Of a stretch of DNA of 64,000 bases, positions 11,965-23,253 are shown one piece after another. The translations under genes and the position numbers were made by a program. The first letter of the stretch is position 1, and the number at the start of each line of letters is the position of its first letter. The stretch covers positions 992,001 through 1,056,000 of the forward strand of contig NC_050470.1 of the NCBI RefSeq assembly GCF_013373865.1, written 5' to 3'. The notes under the pieces were generated by a model, which saw only the letters and a program-made list of their open reading frames with translations, was not told the DNA's origin and did no database searches. The stretch comes from Monomorium pharaonis. Lineage: Eukaryota > Arthropoda > Insecta > Hymenoptera > Formicidae.

Positions 11965-14900
11965 TCATTGAACAACACAATTTTTGTTTCGTTGAGCTAG
12001 TCCAGCACGAGATAAATCACGCTCTATTTCATCGTCGTCCTCAATGCTAAAAATTTATAAAAACAAAACTTAATAATTTTAGACAAATAATAATGTAATA
12101 TATATCTATTTATTATGTACTTACGCTCTCTCTTGTGTATCGAGATGATGCACTAATTCATCCCTTTTGTTTACAATAGATACTAACTCTTCCAACAATA
12201 AATTTTCACGCATTTTTTGCTCAGGTGTCTTCCGCCAATCTTCTACTGCAAGAATGCTTCTTAATTCATGATTCAAAAGCTCAAATCTTCGCTCTAAATC
12301 ATCTTCTTTCTCCCTGAAAAATTACATAAACAATTTTCACAATGATTTTCACAACAATGAATTAAGATTATTGTAATAAATCCAATTTAATCACCCAATT
12401 TAATTTTTAATCAATTTAAAAAAACATGAAAAATAAAATGTAATATGCTTGAATCAATGAATTACTTACAGTATATTTAGTTGCATTTGCCTTCTTAAAA
12501 GTGCATTTTTTTTGTTAACAAGAGTAAACCACAGGGACATCAGTCTTTCCGTTTCGTCTTCGTTGTCGCTCTCCATGGCCGCTCTCAATTGTTTTTCAAG
12601 CTTGCCAGCTTGTATATCAATCTGATTTTGCTCCCTTTCAAGCGCTTCGAGTTCATTTTGAATATATGATGTCATGTCTTTGCCCAACTAAAAAATATTG
12701 AATTATAATTATTAAAACATTAAACGACTCTTATAAAAATTAACAAAATAAGTTTCGTACTCTTATTTATTTGCTAATTTATTTGCTCTTATATATTGCT
12801 AATTAAAGATATATAAATTGTCGTTAAAACTATATAAATATAAACAATTCAATAGATCTATTCTACAACTCTTAACGTCAGTTTGGTATATTACTTGTTG
12901 TTACAGATATTATGTATGAGAAAAAAGCCATGCAATGTAAATATTAAACTGTCGTTAAGTTATAAAATAGGCCTGTATATAATCCATACAAAATACTGTA
13001 CATCGTTTTTTTAATTACTAAAGTTAATAATTCAAGTTAACATACTCCGCGAAGTGTATATGGAGTTCTATCGGGACTTCCTTTATCAGGTGAGATTCTT
13101 TCAATGATTTTGGAAAAGGAATACAAAGGAGAGCCAGTTTTCTTTTCTCCATCTAATACACTCGAGTTCCCCAATATATTTCCATTGTACTCGGACTAAA
13201 AAAATAATTATAATTTATTATTTTATTATATAATTATGTAATAAAGATGAACGAAAAAAATAGATGTAATATTATGTATCATTTGCAGTACCTTTATACT
13301 GATCCGATCACCGGGCGTCGATGGCGTAATGCTGCGTCTAGGACTATTATTCTGTTCGTCTATCGATCGTCTATCACTGTTGTTATCGTCATTCAATTGA
13401 TTTGGAGTCACAGCGACGCCCATTTTCACTTCCGCAATCAAGCGTCTCGCTCTTTCTCGCAATTGTTGTTGTCTCTCGTCGTCGTTTTGTATCTACAAAA
13501 TATGTTCCACATACAATTGTATTCCCCGAGATATACTCAATTAATAATTCTTCAATACTATATAGATAAAAATATAGAACCTCGACGGGACTATTTGCAG
13601 TGGAAACGAATCCAGCTGGCTTTGTCTGATTTCTGGCTTGTTCCAGGAGTTGCCTCGCTCGCTCTCGCAACTCATCATGCCGGCTAACCAATGGCTACAA
13701 AATACAAAAATGATAATAAAAACATAAATAATTAGTGCTATTAATCATTTATAAAATGTCTATATATTTATTTTTAATAACTTTGGTTTATCGGGGTATT
13801 GAAATGATGTGACATTAAAAGCAGTATTAAAAGCAAATGTTGTTAATTACATGTGAACGTTGATCTCCGTACAGCGGCGATGCACCTTGACATTCGGAAC
13901 TACCTCGACTTCCTCTATCGTCAGAGTTTACCGAGTCCTACAAAAGACTGTTCTCAATACGTTTGTATAGTCCTGTTGCGTCACGATATTATTGCAAAGC
14001 TTCTTCATGAATGTATGATTCAAACCAAGAATATATTTTCACTCATGGTAAAAATAAATAAACGCAAATTATTAAAGCAATAATGTAATTATATTACATA
14101 AAATTGTCAAGTTTATAATTGTCAAGTTTTAATTAAAAATGTAATTATAACATTACATTAATATAAAATAATATAAAAATTTTTATACTAGTTCTAAAAA
14201 CGCGTTACATTAAGAAAAAAAGTATGAAACCTGCAGAAAAAATTAACTAAATCTTATTAAAATAAATCATAACTTTTCTTAGTATATTGCTTGACATTGT
14301 TATAGAATGCGTAAGGTTTAGCGAGGTTCCTATTTCTTAAAAATACTTTTTACAGCATTAAAATTTTTAATATCCAACATATTCATAATTAAACAAATTA
14401 TAAAATTATAATTATATAAAAACATAAAATTATTAAAATTACATTAGCGTTAAAGAATTTTTAAAGCAAAGCTTATAAAACAGCCCGTACATGTCTACAT
14501 TCCGTATCGTGCATCACGAAACATATTATGCGCGATTTTCTCATGCATATTTACATGCAGTTATACGCGTGTATTATGTAGGCGTAATATCTCTGACGCC
14601 AAGAAGCGCGATTTATAATCTGTTCGCCAGTGTGTAATGAACAAAAAAGTAAAGAATAGACTTTTAGACAATGCATTTTGGTATAATTCGCCGATGGGAA
14701 AAAATAACAGAAAAGAGATACAACAGTGCGCGTTATGGGTTTATTGTTAATGTAGCGAGGTATAATAAAAGGAATGCATAAAAAGCGACAGTCTGCGCAA
14801 TTTCGTATATACTGACATCACGGACCGGACTTTGTGATTTTGTAAGCGAGATCGATTGCGACCATTTGTCGTCGATTATCTGTATGTTCTCCTCTTCATC

Positions 14901-17900
14901 ATCGGAGCCGAACGGATCAGTTAATTGCCGGCGTGTCATAAGTATCGGACGTTGCTGCGTTTGTTGCACTCTCGGCGGAGACTTGCTCTGTAGTGAGGTA
15001 GTAAATCGGTATTTCATTTCCTCACAACGAAAAAAATTTACGCGCGAATCCCGTCAGATTAATATACGCGAACATTTCTCTACACAATTCTGAGGAATAA
15101 TTGCAAAATGTCTATCGAAACTGACTCGAACTCAGCCCATGTATCTTTATGTACCTTTTCCCTTGACGAGTACTTTTCCTTGGTCGGCGACAACACCTTG
15201 CCCAAAATGCTCTTTGAGCTGGCCAATATGATGTCCTTGACCTCCTTCACGCTGGACGGCGATTTGTCTTTGTTACATTGATCGTGGTCCTGATTGTCCG
15301 TGTTCAGGCTCAAGTGCAGCTTGTTTTTTAACGAGTCAATGCAAATATCATCCTTCTTATTATCGAACGGATTTGACCTACAAGAGTGAATCGCAATTTC
15401 TAATCTTGACTCCCGATAAATATTTCTAAAGGGTATGCACTTTAAACTAGCAGTTTGACAGATTACATAACATCATTAAGAATGTATTTACCGTCTGTTA
15501 CTCTCCGCTTTATTGTTTTTCTGATCGATCTGTTCCTTCTTCCGTAAATTAATAATCTCCTGACCAAACAGTTGAACACTCACGTCCGTGTTGTTGTCTG
15601 TATTAAATCTGCCGATCATATATGAGGACTCATCCGTTGTTTTACCTATCTGATGTACCTAAATTTTTTAAAAATAATAATATATTATTATTATTTATAA
15701 TATATTATTAGTTATACCATGATATTTATAATATCAAAAACAAAAAACCAAAATAATTGAATAAAATCGTTACACAAAGACATTTTGTTAAAATACCTCC
15801 AGTTCGTGGCCAGTAAAATGCGCTCTCAATTGATACAAATATGTCATCACAGCTAATTTATCAGGTACCGTTAATATATCCATGTCAGCCGGTTCGATAA
15901 CTCTAGGTATGCCCAGAGTTTCACCCGCGTCAAACGCTTTCTTGCAGTTGCCTTTTACATCGTGCGGCAATAGGGAGTCGATGTCTCTACAAGTTTTTTA
16001 TTTCAGATATTATTCAATTTGATCAAGAAACTCACAATCAAACTTTTCCGTTGCGTACGTTACTATAAATAAGCAAATGCGTTGACCTTTCCAGCATCAA
16101 AAATAATCGTCCAAATGTTGGCACGAGTCACTCGACTCACAAGACAATGACGATTTCAAAGTGTTTATTAATGGAATACGTGAATAAAATAATTGGCATA
16201 CTGCCAACAGTGTCTATTGACATTTAACTCAAGAAAAGGTAGAATAAAACACTTAAGGATAATTGCGACATCCAATCGAGATAAAGCAAGAGTACCTACA
16301 TTAGATCAGGTCTAAAGTGATGAATAATCGCACAAAATGCCATTCCATTTCTCCAAGATGTTGTCAGATTGGTGACTTTGACGCCAGGATAATCCTTTGT
16401 AACTTCCTTACACCATTCCAATAAATCTTGGCCAGGAGTGATTTCTTTCAATCTTGGAACGTTTACGTCATTTTTTTTAAGATCCAATGGTTGCAGTGGT
16501 AATCTCAATGTGCTGTGTTCAATGTTTTTGCTTAAAAAAATGTTGAATTTGTAATTATTATGCTATTTATAATGTTATACTATGTTCTTTTTAAAGAAAG
16601 CAAAACAAATATAATATACTTTGCAAAAGTAATGTTAAAGTTATTATACTGATTACATTATTTTAATGTTGTAATTACATACTCATTTTCAACGGCAACA
16701 CTGTCTTTTATGGGCGATTTTTCTTTTAAAGACTCTCCAATTCCTGTTAGACTAACGTCACGTATGAAATGCTCTCCATCGTTTACAGGAGTTGTATCAT
16801 CCTTTGATAAACTTGCCACTATTACATATTATGCATTCCATTAATAAATTCGATTCCATAAATTATAATAAAATTATTAAAAACCAACAAATTATAATTT
16901 TTTAAGATAGCAATTACATGTTTTAGATTTGATGCATTTATGATCAATTTTAACAAGAGGCAAGACTCAATACTCACCACTTATTGGAGTACTGGGTAGT
17001 TCACTTTCAGTAAGACTACTCGTCATTAAATCGAGTTGAGCAGAGATATCTAAAATTTCATCCAAATTTTTTACTGACACTTCTTCGACGTCTTCAGGTA
17101 TATCTTCATTATCAAAATCATCCAATGGCGCAATGTCACTATTATTATTAACCGACATTAAACTAGCCATACTTTGCATATCTTCATCCCTAAAAAAATA
17201 ATTACAATTATGTTTATTATCATAAAAATAATTAGTAAATAAGTACTTATCAAATTTAAATAAATAGCATTTCAAAAATTTTTTTTCAAATAAACTGATT
17301 CAACATGCTCTACCTTCAGAATGTATTATTTAATATTCATTCTGTTCAAGGTACATAAATGACAAATGTTCTAGTCTGTGAAATCAATTAGCAGCATGTC
17401 AATGAAATAAAACTGTATACTTACGTTGCTTTGCCTTCTCGCAAAAAGACACATGACAAAGTACATTCGAGCGTAGCGCTAACAATCTTTTTAGAAGTTG
17501 GCTTCAAGTCCAATTTGAGTTGTTGCTGACTAGATTCTAAGGTTGCATATTTTTTCATATTTATATTGGCAGCAGCCACGTGACGCCTTTTTCCCGTCGA
17601 CGACACCTGCTCGAAAATATAACAATATACCCTTGCGCTACATCTTCTTACAATCACACTGTACTTACATCTTCGATAACAAATGTCCAATCTTTGTCCT
17701 CTAGCTCGTGTGTTCGTGGATCTTTAAACAGCGTCACAGAAACCGTGTGATTGTCAGGAACTGCCCAACTAATAATACCTTTCAGAGGATCGCTCAAACA
17801 TGGCTCCCAGTCTAAGGGTTCTGAACTAACTCTTCTACTACGTCTCGTCCAAACAACACTCAGTTTATTTGGTTTCCTAAAGAACATTATCTTTGTGTAT

Positions 17901-18397
17901 TTTCTCTGCTGCTGGAGCATGCTAATATAATATTTCTATAAAATTATTACACAAACAACAGGATTACGTAAAATTTTCATTTTTATGTTTGCAATTTTAT
18001 ATACACATTTTTCCAAAATTTATACAAAATAAACGCTTTTCACATTACAATTTACAATATTATAAAAATCTGAATTGCAAGACGATAATCTACATTCACA
18101 TAATTTTTTTACTCCCTAAGTATTTATTAAAAAAAGAAAACAAGATTTTATTTTTTATTCAAATGTAATTATTTCAGTTTTCGGGAACAGACGACAATTA
18201 CAGACTTTGGTATTAGCATCAGTTTCCGTTCGAACGACAGGCTCCGGAAGGCCGCGGTTCGATGCCAAGAATTAAACGCTCGGCGTCACTCACCACTTCG
18301 TCGTCGTCTCTAACGTGACCTCATGGTAGGAGACGGTGAACTGAAACTTGGCGGCTCGCTTGTTCACCCGCTGCAGGCGCTTCCAGACGGAACTCAT
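11965..18397 (-). CDS. EHBP1: EH domain-binding protein 1
   Basis: Adaptor linking Rab GTPases and EHD proteins to actin during endocytic recycling. Read on the minus strand, 17 exons join in phase: 18397-18294, 17876-17669, 17606-17425, 17189-16978, 16818-16683, 16530-16300, 15986-15797, 15658-15492, 15377-15155, 14987-14817, 13937-13851, 13694-13581, 13492-13292, 13195-13046, 12687-12470, 12313-12125, 12046-11965 (954 residues). Seen: start MSSVWKRLQRVNKRAAKFQF, an N-terminal C2 domain (to about 165, with VVWTRRSRR, DWTFVIED, SCVFLREGKA), an acidic linker, a calponin-homology domain (about 300-410, DLLEWCKEVTKDYPG, NGMAFCAIIHHFRPDLI), two RERAR motifs, and a C-terminal bMERB coiled coil (from about 792). 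It ends NCVVQ, a CAAX box like that of vertebrate EHBP1 (CVLQ). The donors after 16300 (AT|GTAGGT) and 14817 (GAT|GTCAGT) are weak, and the 14817 end is the least certain boundary. Confidence 0.93.
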
Positions 18398-19321
18398 GTC
18401 TGACGCCGCGGCGCTCTCCGCTTCCTTCCACGCACGGGATTATTTCGCGACCCGTTCACGAATGATCCTGCGAACTTTGCCTCGTTCACTGGTGACGCGC
18501 GCGCGGGGCGCGCTTTGTCATTTCCGCGAGTCGCACGCGCGATCGGGCAGGGGTCGATCGCGGCGGGATACAGAAGGCAAACGAACGAACGCGCTTCCGG
18601 GAAACCGACAACGACGACGACGACGACGTTCTGACACGCGCCCTTGGCGGAGCTACGATCATATGTTCGACGAATGGACGGACGGACGGACGGCGCCTGC
18701 CTCTCGACCACTCACGCGCACTCTTGATGCTCCCGGAGCAAACGGACTGTCATCAGGTCATCACTGCCATCGTCTACGCGCGTGTATATACGTAAAACGT
18801 ACATATACACAACACACACATACACACGCGCGCGCACGCACGCACGCACTCACACGTGCCTCAATACGGCGAGACGACTGACCTTGGTTTGAAAGCTCTC
18901 ACCCGGAGATCTTTCCTAAGCTTAAATTTCGTCCCCTTTTGATATCTGATAAAATTTAACGAGAAGTCAGACAAGAGACTCGAACTCCTTGGTTATCGGA
19001 AAAGAGGAGACCATTCTTTAAAGTCTACATTCGTCGGTCTTGCAGGAACCCGCGTGATTCTGAAAAATTATCGCGTATGCTAACCACTGATCTAAATATA
19101 TGAATACCTGACGACTTCAGTGAAGTCGACACAATAAAGACAAAAGTTATAAAATTGTTAATCTGACTTTAGTATTAAATATTGCGACGTATAATACATG
19201 CAGTTTAATAACAAAACATGGAATGTTTATTCATAGAATTTTTTATAAAACAACTAAATTTCTATCCCTTTCTACTCAAATAGTAAATATTATATTTCCG
19301 TAAAAATTATTTCAAATGCAT
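18398..19321. other. EHBP1 upstream region and canopy 3' flank
   Basis: The first part, to about 18880, is GC- and CpG-rich and probably carries the EHBP1 promoter and 5' UTR. It has an (ACG)n run at 18607-18628 and a CA/CG alternating tract at 18810-18857. From 18940 to 19100 the minus strand has tRNA-promoter-like words (see findings). The rest is AT-rich 3' flank. Confidence 0.5.
18810..18857. repeat. CA/CG-rich alternating repeat
   Basis: Imperfect (CA)n, (CG)n and (CGCA)n units in a row, in the GC-rich 5' flank of EHBP1. Confidence 0.85.
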
Positions 19322-20212
19322 TTACAATTCATCTCTATCTATATCAAAATCACTTTCAACATCATCATCGCTATCGTCATCTTCCTCTCCGATATAACTT
19401 TCATTGCAGAGATGTGTCATTTTTGTGCAAAGTTCATTTTTCTTATTATGTACACCATCAACATATAGTGACACTATGTCTTCCTCGAATTCATCTACTA
19501 TAGCGTTGCACTGAAAATCAATTAGTTCAACTCAAATTAATAAAACAGAATGCATTTCAAGTAAATGTAAAACATAACAACACTCACGAAATGCTCGAGG
19601 CTCTTATTTAAATCACCATCTTGAATTACATCTACTTCGCTCATCATAGGGTTCATACCACCCGATGGAGATAGAAGATTAAAGATCACTAACTGATTGT
19701 CCGACTTCCTCGTCGCCCTCACATAATCACTCAACTTACTACATATATTGTCTAGCAAAATTGAAATATGTGTTTCCGATCGGCCTAATGGAACCTTAAA
19801 ATAACAAATTCTAAATTTCATTAAAAAATTGAATATATTAAATAAGGAAATAGATTTACAAGTGCATAAAAATATTTTTAATAAAATTCTTCCCTAATAT
19901 TTTCTGATTTTCTTACCTTTCTACTTATAGTATTTCCCTCAGCATCCATTCTAAAATTACTTACGTCGACTAATTTGTCTGGGTTAGATTTGAGCACTTC
20001 GTTTTCAAGTTCTTCTATAGTTGCTCTACAAACTATGAGGTACAAAAATTACTTTTATTAACAAATTCATAATTGTTATTAATTGTTAAATAGAATTGTT
20101 ATAAACATTGATGTTTACCTAAACATTTTAAATGCTTTAGATCAACTTCTTTGGATTCCGCTAATCGAGCAATAGCTAATGCGAATAGAGTAAAGAGCAA
20201 TAAAATTTTCAT
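19322..20212 (-). CDS. Canopy family protein (seele/CNPY2-like)
   Basis: Small saposin-like ER protein; relatives act in folding or maturation of receptors and of the dorsal protease cascade in Drosophila (seele). Minus-strand exons 20212-20119, 20032-19917, 19794-19588 and 19510-19322 join in phase to 201 residues. It opens with a signal peptide (MKILLLFTLFALAIARLAES). Six cysteines fall in the canopy pattern: KCL, VCRATIEELE, NICSKL, QCNAIVDEFE, LCTKM, LCNESY. The tail is very acidic and ends DRDEL, a KDEL-like ER retrieval signal. Which canopy paralogue it is cannot be settled by eye. Confidence 0.9.
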
Positions 20213-20517
20213 CTACAAAGAAATGTGAAATGGAATTGTACAATTTATCTGTTATGAGAAGTAGACGTACTCACTGTAAATCCATCACGCGTGGGCTATT
20301 TGAAAGAAAATTTCTTACCTTGTGCGTTAAGTATTGAACAAATTATAATAGTTTTTCAGTTATACTTTTCTACAATAATATATCAAAACCTCTTAACAAT
20401 ACACACGTAATGTATGCACACGTGTATCATGTAAGTATCTTCTGATCATATCGCAAGATGAACGAATGACAGTTCGTAACGTGTAATTCTAACGATGATG
20501 CCAACTGTTCAACATAA

Positions 20518-20675
20518 AGGCCCGATTTCACCAACTCCTGTTACCTTAACCGGTCGGTTATTCCAATGGAATTGATCAATCGCATTTGTTAATTTTGCTT
20601 AACGACAAATACGATTGGTGAAATCCAATGGAATAACCGACCGGTTAAGGTAACCGGAGTTGGTGAAATCGGTCC
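20518..20675. mobile_element. Palindromic MITE, copy 1 (PIF/Harbinger-like)
   Basis: A 158-bp near-palindrome. Both arms hold ACCAACTCC/GGAGTTGGT, GTTACCTTAACCGG and its complement, then ATTCCAATGGAAT-like words, around a short AT-rich centre. The ends (about GGNCCGAT ... ATCGGTCC) are flanked by TAA at 20515-20517 and 20676-20678, a plausible 3-bp target duplication. Three-base TWA duplications and GGGCC-like ends are typical of PIF/Harbinger MITEs. It codes for nothing. A second copy is at 58842-58983. Confidence 0.75.
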
Positions 20676-21425
20676 TAAACTTTTTATCTAAGTCATTTTC
20701 CATCGAAATAATACATATATCTATAATGCAATTTTAGTAATAATATAGACAATAAGCTGTTCATTAATTTTATTATTTTATAAAGATATAAAAAATGCAG
20801 ATAGTCTGAAAGAGCTACATGATGTACAACTCTAACCTTAAACTCGTCTAACTATACAAATATCTTACTTATATCCTCCTATAATAAATTTTTTAAATTA
20901 GGAAGATAGAAGACAAGTTAAACAGTTTAAAATTAAGCTACATCGGTACAAACAGGCCTTAAACGTGTATTGTCTAATTTTTTAATTAGATTATTATAAT
21001 AGCATGAAAATTCTACATACAATCACAAATTAAAATTTATTAAAAGCAGTTCATCACTTAGGAAATTTAGGACAGATTGTATAAATCTTATAAAAGTTAT
21101 AAAAAAGAATTAATCCCTCCATGTAATATCACTTGTAATATATTACAAGATATAAAAAAACTTACTTTCTATTTATATTTGCAAAGATATAAAAAGTTTT
21201 TTCTCATTTTTACAATGCCATTTACTTATAATTATAGAGATACTTTCGCGGTTTAATGGTGATTCTTACATTGTAAAACTATAGCTATGTTGAATAGTCA
21301 TCTATACATGAAAAATATTTGATATTTGGCAATTCATTGGGAAAAAATGCAATTTTTTAATTATACACACATGTATGTATATTGCATTTGTATTTAAAGA
21401 TTTTGAATTAATCTAATAGATTAAC

Positions 21426-21718
21426 CCAGTAAGCAATAAACATTAAATCTTATCAATCTAAAACGATTTTTAATTAAATCAATCTAAAACATTGATTTTA
21501 TGAACATTATGACATATTTTATAAATTTAAATTGTTACTTTATGATGTAACATTATCGAGCATTACAATTACAATGTAATATTATTTTTAATATTTTATT
21601 CAAGTATTTTTCGTAATAACGTTGTATATAACATTAAAACCTAACATAATTAAAAACGTTACATATTATAAAATATCATTGTAACAATGTGTTGTGTTAA
21701 TGATATCTTGCTTACTGG
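21426..21718. mobile_element. Candidate MITE with 11-bp terminal inverted repeats
   Basis: The word CCAGTAAGCAA (21426-21436) recurs as its exact reverse complement at 21708-21718, bounding 293 bp of very AT-rich non-coding DNA with repeated GTAACATT-like words. No clear target duplication was seen, and no second copy was noticed in the window. Confidence 0.4.
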
Positions 21719-21834
21719 AAAATTTCACCTAAGTTTAAAGTATTGCAAAAATATAAAAAGCACGAATATTGAATTTGCATATACATAGATAATAAAAAGG
21801 CACGTTGTCGTCATAAAATGGATTCGATTAGAGA

Positions 21835-23112
21835 TTAGTGATCGCGATTCCATCTCCAAATTGTCGCGTCGTCGCAAACGCACAGTAATACAGAGCCGTC
21901 TCGGCTTAGGCTGGTTTGACGAATCGGTGCGGTGCATCGAGGATGCTGAAGAGACCAACAACGCGCCTGTCCAGGCTCATCCACGTCCAAGTCCCAAACG
22001 TAAGTACGACCGACCTGATTCCCGAGAGCGATCGTGCGCTGCCAGAAATCCATGGAGAAACGTATAAACCAAATATCGCACTCCTTAAATTCAAAGCGAT
22101 GTAAAACTGTCGCGCTCGTCTCTCCACTGCGTAGCTGCGAGTCCTCGAGCCTACCCGGTTTCCAGCATACAATACAGTTTTCGCAAGACTTGCTCAGGAT
22201 AAAATCACCGAACCATTTCACACAGTCGACGTAATTTCGATGAACATCTCGAGTGGTAAAGTCGGGGAAATGTTGGAGTATCGAGTCAAAGGGCCTACCG
22301 TTACGAGTGGGATTGCAGTGATAGGATTGTTTTATCGCCTCTTGCATGTCTGGCTTTTCCAAGGACCACAACTTAAGAGCGTGATCCATGCCGCACGAAA
22401 TGATCCTTTGACCTCTTATGTCAAAATCGGCGCTGAGGACTTCATCTCGATGACCTTCCACGCCACCAAAGATCGCGATGCATACATCGGTTTTGATATT
22501 CCATAGTCTTAGAGCATGATCCTTCGACGCGGATAGCAAAATATTCGGATCTTTCGGATGAATCTTCAACTCGTTTATCGCATGTCCATGACCGATGTAA
22601 TGTTTGATACAAGTCATTGTCGTAGGACTGATAACGCGAATGACTCCGCGCGAGCCCGCCACAGCTAACAGAGGCTTCCCAGAGTCGTCGTACGTCCAAG
22701 CACACGTGTAAAAATTCTCCTCCGTATCTGGATCGGCGTAACATTGTTGCAGCCGTATATTTCCACTCTGCGGACACTCGTAGATACTTACGCGATTGCT
22801 ACCGACAGAAGCGAATATCAACGGTTCACCTTCCTTCAAATGATAATTAAATTGCACGCCGAACAAAGGTTGCCCGTGATCTTCCTTGACACTGCAGCAA
22901 TATTTATATAATGGCTTGTCCGTGGAAGGTTTGTATTTCGCAGTTTTACTTCTGCGACGACCTTTCCGTTTGTAACGGGCACTACGAGTGGGCGTATCGC
23001 TCCGATGAGTACCAGCAGTAGAATTGCTTCCAATACTGCATTCCGTTACATCGCTGTCGTTCTCACTGTCTTCCTGACTAGAAGCGTACGTTTTACCACT
23101 CGATTTTTTCAT
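21835..23112 (-). CDS. EED: Polycomb protein EED/ESC (PRC2 subunit)
   Basis: WD40 subunit of Polycomb repressive complex 2. It binds trimethylated H3K27 and stimulates the EZH2/E(z) methyltransferase in the nucleus. A single uninterrupted exon codes for 425 residues: a basic, serine-rich N-terminus (1-65) and seven WD repeats (from about 72). Family hallmarks include FGVQFNYH, ENFYTCAWTYD, GHGHAINELK, KDHALRLWNI, GGVEGHRDEVLSAD, HRNYVDCVKW and DDATIWRWNRD. Aromatic-cage positions can be placed at the LFGVQF phenylalanines (84/88), Y135, W348 and F349; the last is Tyr in human EED. A good acceptor 21 bases before the ATG (TATTTAG, exon from 23133) implies a 5' UTR intron. The ATG lies only 141 bases beyond the CENP-M-like stop. 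Confidence 0.97.
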   Translation of the reverse strand: MKKSSGKTYASSQEDSENDSDVTECSIGSNSTAGTHRSDTPTRSARYKRKGRRRSKTAKYKPSTDKPLYKYCCSVKEDHGQPLFGVQFNYHLKEGEPLIFASVGSNRVSIYECPQSGNIRLQQCYADPDTEENFYTCAWTYDDSGKPLLAVAGSRGVIRVISPTTMTCIKHYIGHGHAINELKIHPKDPNILLSASKDHALRLWNIKTDVCIAIFGGVEGHRDEVLSADFDIRGQRIISCGMDHALKLWSLEKPDMQEAIKQSYHCNPTRNGRPFDSILQHFPDFTTRDVHRNYVDCVKWFGDFILSKSCENCIVCWKPGRLEDSQLRSGETSATVLHRFEFKECDIWFIRFSMDFWQRTIALGNQVGRTYVWDLDVDEPGQARCWSLQHPRCTAPIRQTSLSRDGSVLLCVCDDATIWRWNRDH

Positions 23113-23253
23113 CTTGGTGCTGATTACAATAACCTAAATAATATTATTAACAATTAATACCGATTTGACATACGGTCAAATATCTATTTTATAAGAGGAA
23201 ATATAAATTACCAGTGAATTGTTCTTTATATACAACTTCACTATTTCTGCAAT

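Larger units (their letters stand above)
20213..21834. other. Canopy upstream region and EED 3' flank
   Basis: No gene is supported. It holds the canopy promoter side, the palindromic MITE at 20518-20675, the TIR-bounded candidate at 21426-21718, and otherwise AT-rich DNA including the EED 3' UTR. Confidence 0.6.

Noticed and set aside
18348..18881. 177-codon plus-strand ORF
   Set aside because: It overlaps the EHBP1 first exon antisense and runs into trinucleotide and CA/CG repeats; composition is low complexity.
22240..22506. Plus-strand ORFs opposite EED
   Set aside because: Shadows of the EED coding exon.
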